Shown: positions 9,413 to 20,012, counted from the first letter of the stretch. The stretch: 64,000 bases of DNA from Bradyrhizobium sp. CB1717 (GCF_029714325.1 NZ_CP121666.1:5518001-5582000), one strand, 5' to 3'. Notes: generated from the letters alone by a model not told the origin. A program made the numbers and translations.

Positions 9413-9511
9413 GCCTGATCCGGACCCGAAGGGCACGCGCCAGCGCAAAGTGCGAAGCGGTTTTCCCACGCGACAAACGCGGAGCGCGTTTGCGCGGAGA
9501 TCATGCTCCAA
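9413..9511. repeat. Putative dispersed rhizobial intergenic repeat
   Basis: Directly after the NepR-like gene there is non-coding sequence with an 8-bp perfect inverted repeat CAAACGCG-GAG-CGCGTTTG (9474-9492), ending in GATCATGCTCCAAC. This closely resembles a repeat I recognise from many Bradyrhizobium/Rhodopseudomonas intergenic regions. Only one copy is in the window, so repetition is inferred from memory. Confidence 0.5.
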
Positions 9512-9568
9512 CGGTAATCTGACGGAAAAACGAGTTGCGTTCGGCGCGCCTTGCGGTGACAAGGCCGC

Positions 9569-11431
9569 ATGCTCTCCATCACCGACCTCTCCATCCGCCT
9601 CGCCGGACGCCTTTTGATTGACCAGAGTTCCGTGCAGATCACGCCCGGATCGCGCGTCGGCATGGTTGGGCGCAATGGCACCGGCAAGTCGACCCTGTTC
9701 AAGGTGATCCGCGGCGAGCTGGCGGCCGAACACGGCACGGTGACCCTGCCGCCGCGCTGGCGCGTCGGCAGCCTTGCGCAGGAGGCTCCGAACGGCCCCG
9801 AAAGCCTGATCACGGTCGTGCTGAAGGCCGACCTCGAGCGCGACGCGCTGCTGCACGAAGCGGAGAGCGCCACCGATCCGCACCGGATCGCGGAGATCCA
9901 GACCCGCCTCGTCGACATCGACGCGCATTCGGCGCCCGCGCGCGCGGCTGCGATCCTCTCCGGCCTCGGCTTTTCCGCCACCGATCAGCTCCGTCCCTGT
10001 GCCGAATTCTCCGGCGGCTGGCGCATGCGCGTCGCGCTCGCCGCGACGCTGTTCGCCGCCCCCGATCTGTTGCTGCTCGACGAGCCCACCAACTATCTCG
10101 ACCTCGAGGGAACGCTGTGGCTGGAGGATCACCTGGCGCATTATCCGCGCACGGTGATCGTGATCAGCCACGACCGCGATCTCCTCGAAAGCTCGGTCGA
10201 CCAGATCCTGCATCTGGAGCGCGGCAAGCTCACGCTCTACAAGGGCACCTACTCCTCCTTCGAGGAGCAGCGCGCCGCGCGCGAGCTGCTCGATGCCAAG
10301 GCGGTCAAGCGCCAGGAGGCCGAGCGCGCCCGCCTGCAGGCCTTCGTCGACCGCTTCAAGGCCAAGGCCTCGAAGGCCCGCCAGGCGCAGTCCCGCGTGA
10401 AAATGCTGGAGCGGCTGAAGCCGATCACGGCGCTGGTCACCGAGGACGTGCGCGAGATCAGCTTTCCCGCGCCGGAGAAGATCCTGTCACCGCCGATCAT
10501 CGCGGTGGACAACGCCTCCGTCGGCTACGATCCGTCGACGCCGGTGCTGGGCCGCGTCACCTTGCGCATCGACAATGACGACCGCATCGCGCTGTTAGGC
10601 GCCAACGGCAACGGCAAGTCGACGCTCGTGAAGCTGCTCGCCGGGCGCCTGGCGCCGTTCTCGGGGAGAGTCACGCGCGCCGACAAGCTGTCGATCGCCT
10701 ATTTCGCGCAGCACCAGCTCGACGAGCTCAACGAGGACGGCTCCGCCTACGACCACGTCCGCAAGCTGATGGGCGATGCGCCCGAAGCCAAGGTGCGGGC
10801 CCGCGCCGGCGCGATCGGCTTCTCCGGCAAGGCGGCCGACACCAAGGTCGGCAAACTGTCGGGCGGCGAGAAGGCGCGACTCCTCCTGGGCCTTGCGACC
10901 TTCTTCGGCCCCAACATGATCATCCTCGACGAGCCGACCAACCATCTCGACATCGACAGCCGCGCGGCGCTTGCGGAGGCCATCAACGAATTCCCCGGCG
11001 CCGTCATCATGGTCTCGCACGACCGCTATTTGATCGAAGCCTGCGCCGACCGGCTCTGGATCGTCGCCGACCGCACCGTCACCAATTACGACGGCGACCT
11101 CGACGAGTACCGCCGTCTCGTTCTGTCGACGCGCAATGCCGAACCCGCCCCGCGCGAGCGTAATGCGCCAAGCGAAAAGCCGCAGCGCCCGAAGTCGGAC
11201 AATCGCGGCTCGCTGAAGAAGCGCATCGCGGAGGCCGAAGCCGAGATGGCCCGCGTCAGCGACATCATCGCCAAGATCGACACGGCGCTCGCCCTGCCCG
11301 ACATCTTTACGCGCGATCCCAAGCAGGCCGCGCAGCTTTCGAAAGCGCGCGCCAATGCCGCCGACGCGCTGGCGCGCGCGGAAGAGCAATGGCTCGAGGC
11401 GAGCGCGCAGTTCGACGAGGCGACGGGGTAG
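9569..11431 (+). CDS. ABC-F family ATPase (Uup/YheS type)
   Basis: 620 residues with two ABC domains and no membrane segment. Walker A GRNGTGKST is near residues 34-42, the first signature is FSGGWRMRVALA with DEPTNYLDLEG, the second Walker A is GANGNGKST, and the second signature is LSGGEKARLLLGL with DEPTNHLDIDS. A charged inter-domain linker (about residues 235-300) and a C-terminal coiled-coil tail complete the ABC-F layout. ABC-F proteins act on the ribosome; this one cannot be assigned to a resistance or a housekeeping subfamily by eye. Confidence 0.93.
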   Translation: MLSITDLSIRLAGRLLIDQSSVQITPGSRVGMVGRNGTGKSTLFKVIRGELAAEHGTVTLPPRWRVGSLAQEAPNGPESLITVVLKADLERDALLHEAESATDPHRIAEIQTRLVDIDAHSAPARAAAILSGLGFSATDQLRPCAEFSGGWRMRVALAATLFAAPDLLLLDEPTNYLDLEGTLWLEDHLAHYPRTVIVISHDRDLLESSVDQILHLERGKLTLYKGTYSSFEEQRAARELLDAKAVKRQEAERARLQAFVDRFKAKASKARQAQSRVKMLERLKPITALVTEDVREISFPAPEKILSPPIIAVDNASVGYDPSTPVLGRVTLRIDNDDRIALLGANGNGKSTLVKLLAGRLAPFSGRVTRADKLSIAYFAQHQLDELNEDGSAYDHVRKLMGDAPEAKVRARAGAIGFSGKAADTKVGKLSGGEKARLLLGLATFFGPNMIILDEPTNHLDIDSRAALAEAINEFPGAVIMVSHDRYLIEACADRLWIVADRTVTNYDGDLDEYRRLVLSTRNAEPAPRERNAPSEKPQRPKSDNRGSLKKRIAEAEAEMARVSDIIAKIDTALALPDIFTRDPKQAAQLSKARANAADALARAEEQWLEASAQFDEATG

Positions 11432-11444
11432 ATTCAAAATTGCG

Positions 11445-11465
11445 AAAACAACCCCATGCACAGTA
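11445..11465. repeat. 21-bp repeat, copy 1
   Basis: This 21-bp sequence, containing ACAACCCCATGCACAGTA, recurs exactly at 54018-54038. Both copies are intergenic and next to gene 3' ends, here 14 bp after the ABC-F stop. Confidence 0.75.
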
Positions 11466-11507
11466 CAGGTAATAAAATACCCTACTACAAATCACTGAAC
11501 GGTAAAC

Positions 11508-12473
11508 CTAATCCGCATACTGCCCCGCGCCCTTGATAATGGGCGCCCAGCGATCGACCTCACTCACCAGCATCGCGCCCAACGCCTCGGGCGTCGCCTT
11601 GTCCTCCGGGACCGGCTCGGTGTTGATGTCGTTGAACCGGGCGATCAGCGCGGGATCCTTCAGCGCGGCCTGGAGCGCCACCGTCAGCTTCTGAACGACC
11701 GCGGGCGGCGTGCCCTTAGGGGCATAGAGGCCGTGCCAGACGCCGAGTTCGAACCCCTTGAGGCCGGCCTCATCGGCGGTTGGCAGGTCTGGCAGGCTCT
11801 TCAGCCGCTCCTTGGTGGTGACCGCATACGCCTTGACCTGCTTGGCCGTGATCGGGCCGGTCGTGTTGGTGGCCTGGTCGCAGGTGAGATCGATCTGCTT
11901 GCCGAGCAGATCGTTCATGATCGGACCATTGCCCTTGTACGGCACCGTCGTGAGCTGCTTCTGGATCGCCGTCATGAACAGCATGCCGCAGAGATGCGAT
12001 GCCGCACCCAGCCCGGCATTGGCGTAAGTCAGCTTGTCGCCCTGCTGCTGGGCGTAGGCGACGAGGTCCTTGAGCGTGTCGGCCGGGAAATCCGGACGCG
12101 CGATGATGGTCATCGGCGCATTGGTCACGAGCCCGATCGGCGCAAAGGCGGTCTTCGTGTCGTAGCTCAGATTGCGATACAGCGTGGCCGCGGTCGAGAT
12201 GCCGACATGATGGACCAGCAGCGTGTAGCCATCCGGCTGGGCGCGCGCCGCGCGGGTCGCGCCAATCGTGCCGCCGGCGCCGGTCGCGTTCTCGACGATG
12301 ATTTGCTGTCCCAGCGATTTCGCCATGCTTGCCGCGGTCAGGCGCGCGATGGTGTCGGTCGGCCCGCCGGCGGCGTATGGCACCAGCACGGTGATGGTTC
12401 TCGACGGATAGTCCTGGGCGACCGCCGCGCCAAGCGGCAAGAGCAGAGCCGACACGAGGGCAATGAACCGCAT
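11508..12473 (-). CDS. Tripartite tricarboxylate (TctC/Bug) family periplasmic binding protein
   Basis: 321 residues starting at the ATG at 12473, preceded by GGAGGAG. The signal peptide ends near AVAQDYPSRTITVLVPYAAGG, and PGGxxD-like PYAAGGPTDTIAR is the typical first Bug loop. TctC proteins bring carboxylates to TctA/TctB permeases. No tctA or tctB is nearby, so this is one of the orphan Bug proteins common in Bradyrhizobium. Ligand unknown. An upstream open frame to 12635 lacks support as coding sequence. Confidence 0.9.
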   Translation of the reverse strand: MRFIALVSALLLPLGAAVAQDYPSRTITVLVPYAAGGPTDTIARLTAASMAKSLGQQIIVENATGAGGTIGATRAARAQPDGYTLLVHHVGISTAATLYRNLSYDTKTAFAPIGLVTNAPMTIIARPDFPADTLKDLVAYAQQQGDKLTYANAGLGAASHLCGMLFMTAIQKQLTTVPYKGNGPIMNDLLGKQIDLTCDQATNTTGPITAKQVKAYAVTTKERLKSLPDLPTADEAGLKGFELGVWHGLYAPKGTPPAVVQKLTVALQAALKDPALIARFNDINTEPVPEDKATPEALGAMLVSEVDRWAPIIKGAGQYAD

Positions 12474-12624
12474 AGTCTCCTCCAGATTGTTGTTGGCGCC
12501 ATCAAAGCGTATTCGTGGCAGCGCGACCATCATGAAAATGCTCTGGGCTCCAGCCGACTTTGAACGAAGCGTAGCACCGCGGGCCTTGAGCTTTGTCCAG
12601 CCTGCCCCAAGGCGGACTTGTTGA

Positions 12625-13158
12625 TCAGGAATCAACAGGCAGTTCTGTTGTAGACTTGGTCAAAGCCAGAACTATCTCGCTTGTGTAGGCGCGAACACCG
12701 GGAGCGACCTTCAACATGCGCCGCGCAAACTCCTGATAGTGCGCAACATCACGGCTGCGGACCAGCAGGATGTAGTCGGTATCGCCGGCGATCAGCATAC
12801 ATTGCATCACGCGCGGAGAAGCCGTCATTCGCGTTTCGAACGTGTGCATCATCGCCTCGGTCGGCCCGTCAAGCTTCAGGCGCACAACGGTTAGCAATGG
12901 ATAGCTCAGGGCTTCAGCGGACAGCAGAGAGACTGTGCGTTCGATAATCCCCGCGCTCCGCAGGCGGCGCACGCGCTTCAAGCAGGCTGGAGGCGAAAGG
13001 CCGACTGCATCTGCTAAGACTTGGTTTGCAATCAGTCCATCTTGCTGCAAAGACCGCAGAATCCGCCGGTCAATCTCGTCAAGCACAAAGCCTCTGGCGG
13101 CGTCTGACTTTCCTTTCTGAAAGTCTTTTGGCTTTTTTGTGGGTCTAGATTTCTTCAT
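12625..13158 (-). CDS. Lrp/AsnC-family transcriptional regulator
   Basis: 177 residues: a Lys-rich N-terminal extension of about 27 residues (MKKSRPTKKPKDFQKGK), a winged helix (LDEIDRRILRSLQQDGLIANQVLADAVGLSPPACLKRVRRL in sequence order), then a RAM/AsnC ligand-binding domain (VMQCMLIAGDTDYILLVRSRD). Lrp-like regulators sense amino acids and often control a divergent exporter; here an EamA transporter diverges 83 bp away. A short inverted repeat sits in that gap. The positively charged extension is longer than usual. Confidence 0.92.
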   Translation of the reverse strand: MKKSRPTKKPKDFQKGKSDAARGFVLDEIDRRILRSLQQDGLIANQVLADAVGLSPPACLKRVRRLRSAGIIERTVSLLSAEALSYPLLTVVRLKLDGPTEAMMHTFETRMTASPRVMQCMLIAGDTDYILLVRSRDVAHYQEFARRMLKVAPGVRAYTSEIVLALTKSTTELPVDS

Positions 13159-13223
13159 GCGGCTATCTTTAGGCTCGTGACCTCATAAAATCACGTGAAA
13201 AAAGAAATCCCGGTGGTTTCACA

Positions 13224-13243
13224 ATGAGGTAATTCTGCCTCAT
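13224..13243 (+). promoter_or_regulatory. Inverted repeat over the EamA translation start
   Basis: ATGAGG-N8-CCTCAT spans 13224-13243, and a third half-site CCTCAT lies at 13181-13186. The repeat contains the apparent ribosome binding sequence (GAGG) and the first two bases of the ATG at 13242. It may be an AsnC/Lrp site or an RNA fold, but neither is shown. Confidence 0.4.
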
Positions 13244-14192
13244 GAATTCTCCGGCACTCAGACTGGAAAGATCGAAGCTGCTTGGCCTGAGCGGCCTGTC
13301 TGTGCAGGGTGTCGCCTGGATGCTCCTGCTCGCTGTCATGTGGGGCCTTTCGATCCCCATTACGAAGTACGGTCTGCAATTTGTTCCCCCGCTGACCCTG
13401 ACCGCAATGCGGTTCGCCATCGCAGTGCTGCTGCTCTTCCTCTGCACAATCGGCAAGCCGACGCTCGCCCTGAGGGCACTTCCTCGGGCGGCTGCCCTCG
13501 GCGTCTTGGGAATCGGCGTCGGCCAGGTCGCCCAGGCGTTCGGTATCCAGGGCACGACCGCCTCTGTCGGCACCATCATTTCGGCCACGATTCCGATCTT
13601 CGTCGTCGTATTTGCGGCCCTTCGACTCGGGCAGCGCGTCACCGGCCGCCAACAACTTGGCCTCTTGGCTGCGTTTGCCGGTATTGGTCTGGTTGCGCTC
13701 GGACGTGATCAGGCAACCGGTGCGGTGGCTGCATCCGACGTGGCAGGCGCTTTTTGGATGCTGCTCTCCGCCGTCGCAATTGCGTTCTACTATGTCTGGA
13801 GCGTCGAACTTACCCGCGAGTACGACACCGCCGCCGTAGCGGCCTGGAGCACGCTGTTCGGCTTCCTTGCGCTGATGCCATGGTGCGCCTGGGAGCTATC
13901 GCACAGCGAACTGCATCTCACGGCGGGGGTCTTTGCGGCGGCTGCTTACCTAGGAGTGGCGGTGAGTGTCGCCGGACTATTCCTTTGGCTGTACATCCTC
14001 AAAACGGTTTCGGCTCCTGTCGCGGCGAGCGTTCAGTATCTTCAGCCCGTGTTCGGCATCGCGGCAGCGGCCGTGATGTTCGGTGACACTCTTGGGATCC
14101 TATTCAGTGCCGGCGTCGTCTTGATTCTTTTCGGTCTCGCGCTCGCAGTTGCCACTGGGCGCAAAGCTGAGGAAGCGGTGCCGCACGAATGA
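13242..14192 (+). CDS. EamA/DMT-family transporter
   Basis: 316 residues with about ten membrane segments in two EamA repeats (first near residues 25-160, second near 175-305). Family-typical stretches include MLLLAVMWGLSIPITKYG and YLQPVFGIAAAAVMFGD, with PVAASVQYLQPVFG near the end. DMT exporters of this type often remove amino acids or metabolites. The divergent Lrp-type regulator supports an amino-acid-like substrate, which is inference. The stop overlaps the next gene by 4 nt. Confidence 0.92.
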   Translation: MNSPALRLERSKLLGLSGLSVQGVAWMLLLAVMWGLSIPITKYGLQFVPPLTLTAMRFAIAVLLLFLCTIGKPTLALRALPRAAALGVLGIGVGQVAQAFGIQGTTASVGTIISATIPIFVVVFAALRLGQRVTGRQQLGLLAAFAGIGLVALGRDQATGAVAASDVAGAFWMLLSAVAIAFYYVWSVELTREYDTAAVAAWSTLFGFLALMPWCAWELSHSELHLTAGVFAAAAYLGVAVSVAGLFLWLYILKTVSAPVAASVQYLQPVFGIAAAAVMFGDTLGILFSAGVVLILFGLALAVATGRKAEEAVPHE

Positions 14193-14980
14193 GCTTGATC
14201 GTTCTGAAGCTGGTCTTACCGCCCGTTCTCATTCTGTCCGCCTCTTTAGCCGGGCGCCGATGGGGCAATGCCATTGGCGGCTGGTTGGTCGGTCTCCCCC
14301 TGACTTCCGGCCCCGTCTCCGCTTTCCTTGCTGTTCAGTACGGTGCGGAATTCGCTGCAAGCGCCACCGATGGATCGCTGGTCGGCACCGCCGCGCAAAG
14401 TTGTTTCAGCCTTGGCTATGCTCTGCTGGCCCGACACGGCTGGATCATCGCGTTGTTGGGTGGAACCACCGCCTATGCAACAGCCGGCTTTCTATTCCAG
14501 CCGCTGCCACTCCCGCATTGGGGGTTTTTCCTCTTTGCTCTGGGCACGCTCAGCGCGTCGGCACATCTTCTTCCCCATCGCACGCTCGCGCCCAGCACGA
14601 TTGCTGCTCCGTGGTGGGATCTGCCGGGCCGCATGCTGATAGCGACAGTCATTGTCGTGACCCTGACCGCAGCCGCCACATTGGTCGGAGCAAAGACAGC
14701 CGGCATCCTGTCGAGCTTTCCCGTGTTCGGCGCCGTCCTGGCGATTTTTGCGCACCGTATGAGTGGGGCCTCAGCCGCGATGCAGGTGCTCCGCGGAATG
14801 GTGCTGGCCCTGTACGGCTTCGCAACATTCTTCTTCGTTCTTGGACTCTGTCTGACAACGCTAGGCGTCGTTGCCGGTTTCCTTGCCGCGATTGCGAGTA
14901 CGCTACTGGTGCAGACGGTTGCGCTTCGCTTCATCCAGCGCGGGCAGATGTTGAAGCCTGCAGAATCATCATTGGGCTAA
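14189..14980 (+). CDS. Unknown polytopic membrane protein coupled to the EamA exporter
   Basis: 263 residues, about eight hydrophobic segments, no motif I can name. It begins MSLIVLKLVLPPVLILSASLAG, and a loop holds GWLVGLPLTSGPVSAFLAVQYG. ATGA overlap with the EamA gene means translational coupling, so it probably works with or on the same substrate as the exporter. Comparable genes appear beside transporters in other proteobacteria as hypothetical membrane proteins. Function unknown. Confidence 0.8.
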   Translation: MSLIVLKLVLPPVLILSASLAGRRWGNAIGGWLVGLPLTSGPVSAFLAVQYGAEFAASATDGSLVGTAAQSCFSLGYALLARHGWIIALLGGTTAYATAGFLFQPLPLPHWGFFLFALGTLSASAHLLPHRTLAPSTIAAPWWDLPGRMLIATVIVVTLTAAATLVGAKTAGILSSFPVFGAVLAIFAHRMSGASAAMQVLRGMVLALYGFATFFFVLGLCLTTLGVVAGFLAAIASTLLVQTVALRFIQRGQMLKPAESSLG

Positions 14981-15037
14981 CCAGGGTGGCGCCTTCATAT
15001 TTGATGACTCTGTAGCGGCACACCGCGACACCGTTCA

Positions 15038-16642
15038 CTAGACCGGCACGACATAACCATCGCGGCGGGGATCGCAGCCGCCACTCATCAACCCAGTTGA
15101 TTGATCACGCGTCACGCCTTGCATCCCGCCAACACGCATGCCCCAATCTTCGCTCGGAATGATGGCATGGCCGCGCTTGGCAAGAGCGGCCAGGACGTCA
15201 GGCGCTAACCGCGTTTCCGGCTCGATCTGTCGACCGTCCCACAGACGTATGCGCGGCTGTTCGATAGCTTGCTGCAAAGGATGAGCAAAATCGACATGTT
15301 GGACCAACGCCTGCACCTGCGTCTGCAAAATGCCGTAGCTGCCCGGAGTGCCAAGCGCCAGCACCGGCGATCCGTTGCGGGTCGATATCGTTGGTGCCAT
15401 GCATATGGGCAATGCATCGCCTGGCTTTGCGCGATGCGGCGAATGCGGCTGCACATCGGCCCAATACATGAAGTTGTTCAACGTCACGCCCGTACGTGGC
15501 ACGATCACCGCGGAGCCATACGGCGAGCCGATGCTGTTGGTTAGGCAAACGAGATTGCCGTCACTATCGCCGATGGACATCGAAGTGGTGTGATGTTCGG
15601 CGACAGGCATTCCCAACCACTGCTCCGTCGGCCCATCGATGGTGACGCCGGAGCGCACTTGGGCCCGCAAATCAGCAATGTGGGCGTCCGACAAAAGTTC
15701 GGCCAGCTTCGCCGGCTGAGGATTGTTGTGCGCGATGCGGTCGCCGGCCGCGAGGCGAATTGCACGCAACACGGTATCGACATGCTCGACCCCATTGTTG
15801 TCCAATGCGCCAAGTTGGAAGCCATCCAGAATGCGGAGCGCCAACAACATTTGGAAGCCCTCACAGGGTGGTGGCGGCAAGTTCACGGTCAGATCGCGAT
15901 ATTGGGCGGAGATCGGATCGCTCCATGAATTTGCGATCGTCGTGGTCGCAGCTTCGAGATCTGCCATTGTCACCGAGCCGCCCACCGCCGAGAGGTGCTC
16001 GACCATGGCTTTGCCGAGCGCTCCGGCGTAGAGATGGTCCGGGCCATGCTTGGCAATCGCCTCATACGTCTTGGCGAGGTCTGGTTGTTTGAGCACCCAA
16101 CCGAGTCGCACCTTGCCGGAGCCGTCGGTGTAATTCTTTGACCAGGGAGCATAGAGCGCTGGGTGCGTTGCAATTTCTGGAGATGTTATATTGGTTTCAA
16201 ACTCATTGAATTCGGTGATGCCGTAGCCGTCGCCTGCAGCAGCTATCGCCGACTGCAGACAATCGCCGAACGACAATTTGCCATAGCGCTTGTTCAACTC
16301 CGCCCAGCCGGCAAGATTGCCCGGAGTCCCGACCGCCTGGGCGCCGCGCTTCATCTCTTCACGATTTGAGAATTTCCGATAGGGGAAATTCGCGTGTATC
16401 GGCGGCACGAAATTTAGGGTGCGAACCGTGTTTTCGTTCGCGCACCAGCATGTCGCCAGTCCCATTCCGGCAAGGCCCGACATGAATGGTTCGACCACAC
16501 TCAGAGTCGATGCCACTGCCACGACGGCATCAAATGCGTTGCCGCCGCTCGAGAGTATTTTTGCACCCGCTGATGCCGCCAGGGGGTGCGCGGCCGCTAC
16601 TACGCCACGCCTCGAATAGATTGTCGGACGTTTCCCGTTCAT
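15038..16642 (-). CDS. Gamma-glutamyltransferase family protein (Ntn hydrolase)
   Basis: 534 residues from the ATG at 16642, preceded by GGGGGAG; the open frame runs 13 codons further. The family start RRGVVAAAHPLAASAGAKIL and the autoprocessing site HHTTSMSIGDSDGNLVCLT are present, the second Thr being the expected nucleophile of the small subunit. GSPYGS and TLNNFM follow as usual. GGTs hydrolyse or transfer the gamma-glutamyl group of glutathione and related compounds. No signal peptide is visible, so a cytoplasmic location or a different substrate (such as cephalosporin acylase-like) is possible. Confidence 0.92.
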   Translation of the reverse strand: MNGKRPTIYSRRGVVAAAHPLAASAGAKILSSGGNAFDAVVAVASTLSVVEPFMSGLAGMGLATCWCANENTVRTLNFVPPIHANFPYRKFSNREEMKRGAQAVGTPGNLAGWAELNKRYGKLSFGDCLQSAIAAAGDGYGITEFNEFETNITSPEIATHPALYAPWSKNYTDGSGKVRLGWVLKQPDLAKTYEAIAKHGPDHLYAGALGKAMVEHLSAVGGSVTMADLEAATTTIANSWSDPISAQYRDLTVNLPPPPCEGFQMLLALRILDGFQLGALDNNGVEHVDTVLRAIRLAAGDRIAHNNPQPAKLAELLSDAHIADLRAQVRSGVTIDGPTEQWLGMPVAEHHTTSMSIGDSDGNLVCLTNSIGSPYGSAVIVPRTGVTLNNFMYWADVQPHSPHRAKPGDALPICMAPTISTRNGSPVLALGTPGSYGILQTQVQALVQHVDFAHPLQQAIEQPRIRLWDGRQIEPETRLAPDVLAALAKRGHAIIPSEDWGMRVGGMQGVTRDQSTGLMSGGCDPRRDGYVVPV

Positions 16643-17053
16643 GCCAACTCCCCCGCCGGCTTTTGTTAGGTTTTGGAACATAGCCAGTTATTCGAACGCC
16701 GTTGATCCGAGTGGGATGATCCAAAGCAAACCTGCAGGTAAGCGCCTCTCGTGGCGAGCCATGAAGGCTCTTGGACCATTTGCGAATGTACCCTCCGTCG
16801 CGGCTTTTGATGGATGGCCAGACATCAGTCGGTCGACCGTTTGATGAGTGCTTGCCCTGGCTCGCGCACATTCGCGGCGTGCTGAGGGCGTGATCCTCAG
16901 CATCTAATCTTTAGAGCCTGGGGGGACTGGAAGCGGCTCGTCCGCCATCTACTCGGCTAGATCGAGAAGAAGTGGCCCGAGAAACTCGCAGGAACCAAGC
17001 GGCCGGATTCTGTCGCACGAGGATGCGATGAAAGGACCGCCATAGGCGCCCGC
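16643..17053. other. Intergenic region without recognised gene
   Basis: 411 bp between the ggt start and the lipoprotein stop, both on the minus strand. Short open frames here have no ribosome binding site and read as low-complexity Arg/Ser strings. It presumably holds the ggt promoter, and no clear box was identified. Confidence 0.6.
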
Positions 17054-17590
17054 TTACGCCTGCTTCTTCTTCGGCTTCGGCTTGGTCGCCTTCGGCACGA
17101 CCTGCGGCTCGGGATTGCCCTCGATCGAGGACAGGCGGCCGGACGTGAAGGTGTAGATGCCGGCGCGCGGACCGGTGCTCCAGGTGACCACCGCGACGCG
17201 CCTGCCGGCGGCATCACCGGAGAGGCTGACATTCGAAGGCGCGCCGATGCCGCGCACCACGTCGCATTCGGTGTGGCCGAGCGCGACCGTGCCGCCCACC
17301 GGCGCCGGGGCCGTCGTCGACGCGTTGGCATCGGCAGGCCCGGGCGGCGACGCCATGCCGGGACAGGCGCCGTCGGCGCTGACGAGATCCTCGGCCGCCA
17401 CCGGCTTGTCCGGGGTCAACGGCGGCGATTCGATCGAGATATTCTTGATGAAGAGACGGCCCGGCCGCTGGAACCATTCGGCGTCTTTGGCAGACGCCAG
17501 CAGATCGGTCCCGCCCGAACAGCCCGCGACCAGCGGTGCTACGGCAGCCAACGCAATTACGAGCGAGCTGGGAAGCTTTTGATGTCGCAC
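17054..17590 (-). CDS. Putative lipoprotein of unknown function
   Basis: 178 residues with a signal peptide and the lipobox LVAGC at residues 20-24, so Cys24 is the likely lipidated residue. The mature protein has a PF-like segment WSTGPRAGIYTFTSGRLSSIEG near the C-terminus and ends in a Lys/Pro-rich KATKPKPKKKQA tail. The GHTECDVVRGIGAPSNVSL segment resembles the SmpA/OmlA-like fold seen in small outer-membrane lipoproteins (G-hxxxdV...lG.P), which is a weak resemblance. It stands alone upstream of the pepA/holC region. Confidence 0.75.
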   Translation of the reverse strand: MRHQKLPSSLVIALAAVAPLVAGCSGGTDLLASAKDAEWFQRPGRLFIKNISIESPPLTPDKPVAAEDLVSADGACPGMASPPGPADANASTTAPAPVGGTVALGHTECDVVRGIGAPSNVSLSGDAAGRRVAVVTWSTGPRAGIYTFTSGRLSSIEGNPEPQVVPKATKPKPKKKQA

Positions 17591-17717
17591 GATAAACTAA
17601 ATTCCCCGCATGAAGGACGAGCCCTAAGCGTTTGTCCCAACATCACTTTGCGGCACGAAGGTGACAGAAGCCAGCATCGCCCGAAAAGTGCAAATTATCA
17701 TTAATTGCGAACGGCCG

Positions 17718-18170
17718 CTAATTCCGACGCTGCCACCGGCCCCGTTCGTCGGCCTGCCAATAGGTGACATCAAATCCCCGCGCCTTGCAATCCGTCCAGG
17801 CACTGCGGGCCGACGCGAGGGCATCCGGATCGTCGCCGTTGAACAGCAGCACCATGCGCTCATAGCCCTGGGCATCCTGCGGCAATGCGGCGTTGTCGAC
17901 CAGGAAGCGGACGTTGGCGCCGTTGGGATTGCCCTCCTCGATCGCCAGCACGATCGGCTGGTCGGCGGCGTCGTTCACCCGCCACGTCGCGTGCGGCAGG
18001 AAGGAATCGTCGCGATAGGTCCACAAATGCGCGTCGAGCGCATCGGCGCGTTCCTCCGAGGTCGATTGCACCACGACGCGCCAGCCGCGCTCGAGCGATT
18101 TCTCGAGAAGCGGCGGCAACACGTTCTCCACCGTCATGTTTTGCAGATGGTAGAACAGCACTTCGGTCAT
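17718..18170 (-). CDS. holC: DNA polymerase III subunit chi
   Basis: 150 residues starting MTEVLFYHLQNMTVENVLPPLLEKSLERGW, the standard chi N-terminus. FLPHATW and the C-terminal LFNGDDPDALASARSAW are family segments. Chi links the clamp loader (through psi in enterobacteria) to SSB. It lies 4 nt after pepA on the same strand, the usual alphaproteobacterial pepA-holC pair. Confidence 0.93.
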   Translation of the reverse strand: MTEVLFYHLQNMTVENVLPPLLEKSLERGWRVVVQSTSEERADALDAHLWTYRDDSFLPHATWRVNDAADQPIVLAIEEGNPNGANVRFLVDNAALPQDAQGYERMVLLFNGDDPDALASARSAWTDCKARGFDVTYWQADERGRWQRRN

Positions 18171-18174
18171 TTGG

Positions 18175-19674
<1,500 letters not shown>

Positions 19675-20012
19675 GGGTAACTCCTCCAAAACATGGGGCT
19701 TTTTGCCGTTCGGCGGTCCCGGCCACAGGCCGGAGCTGAACGGCGATTCACTGGACTTTATCTACTATGGGCCACCGCCCCGGCAGATGCCAAGCACCGC
19801 CGTGGCCGCCAGGCCACAACGCGCGAAATATTAACCATATATTGAGGGTGCCACGGGGCAGCCATTTTGTTGACGGATCAAAGGGATGGTAGTGAGAGAG
19901 TAAGCCGGCGGAAGCGGTGGTTGGCCGACCTTGGGGATCCCCTGACCGGGATTGGTTGGACAGCCGGAGTTCCGGCCTGCAGTGGGGCTTGGTGGGATTC
20001 GTGCGGTAGCGC
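19675..20012. other. Divergent promoter region, pepA / lptF
   Basis: 338 bp between two divergent operons. An AT-rich stretch at about 19830-19850 (AATATTAACCATATATTGA) is the likely promoter core, and TTGACG is at 19870-19875. I could not fix a convincing -35/-10 pair for either direction, and no ORF is supported. Confidence 0.5.

Noticed and set aside
16643..17053. Gene remnant in the ggt-lipoprotein gap
   Set aside because: Some short translated stretches look protein-like, but no continuous frame or homology could be recognised.
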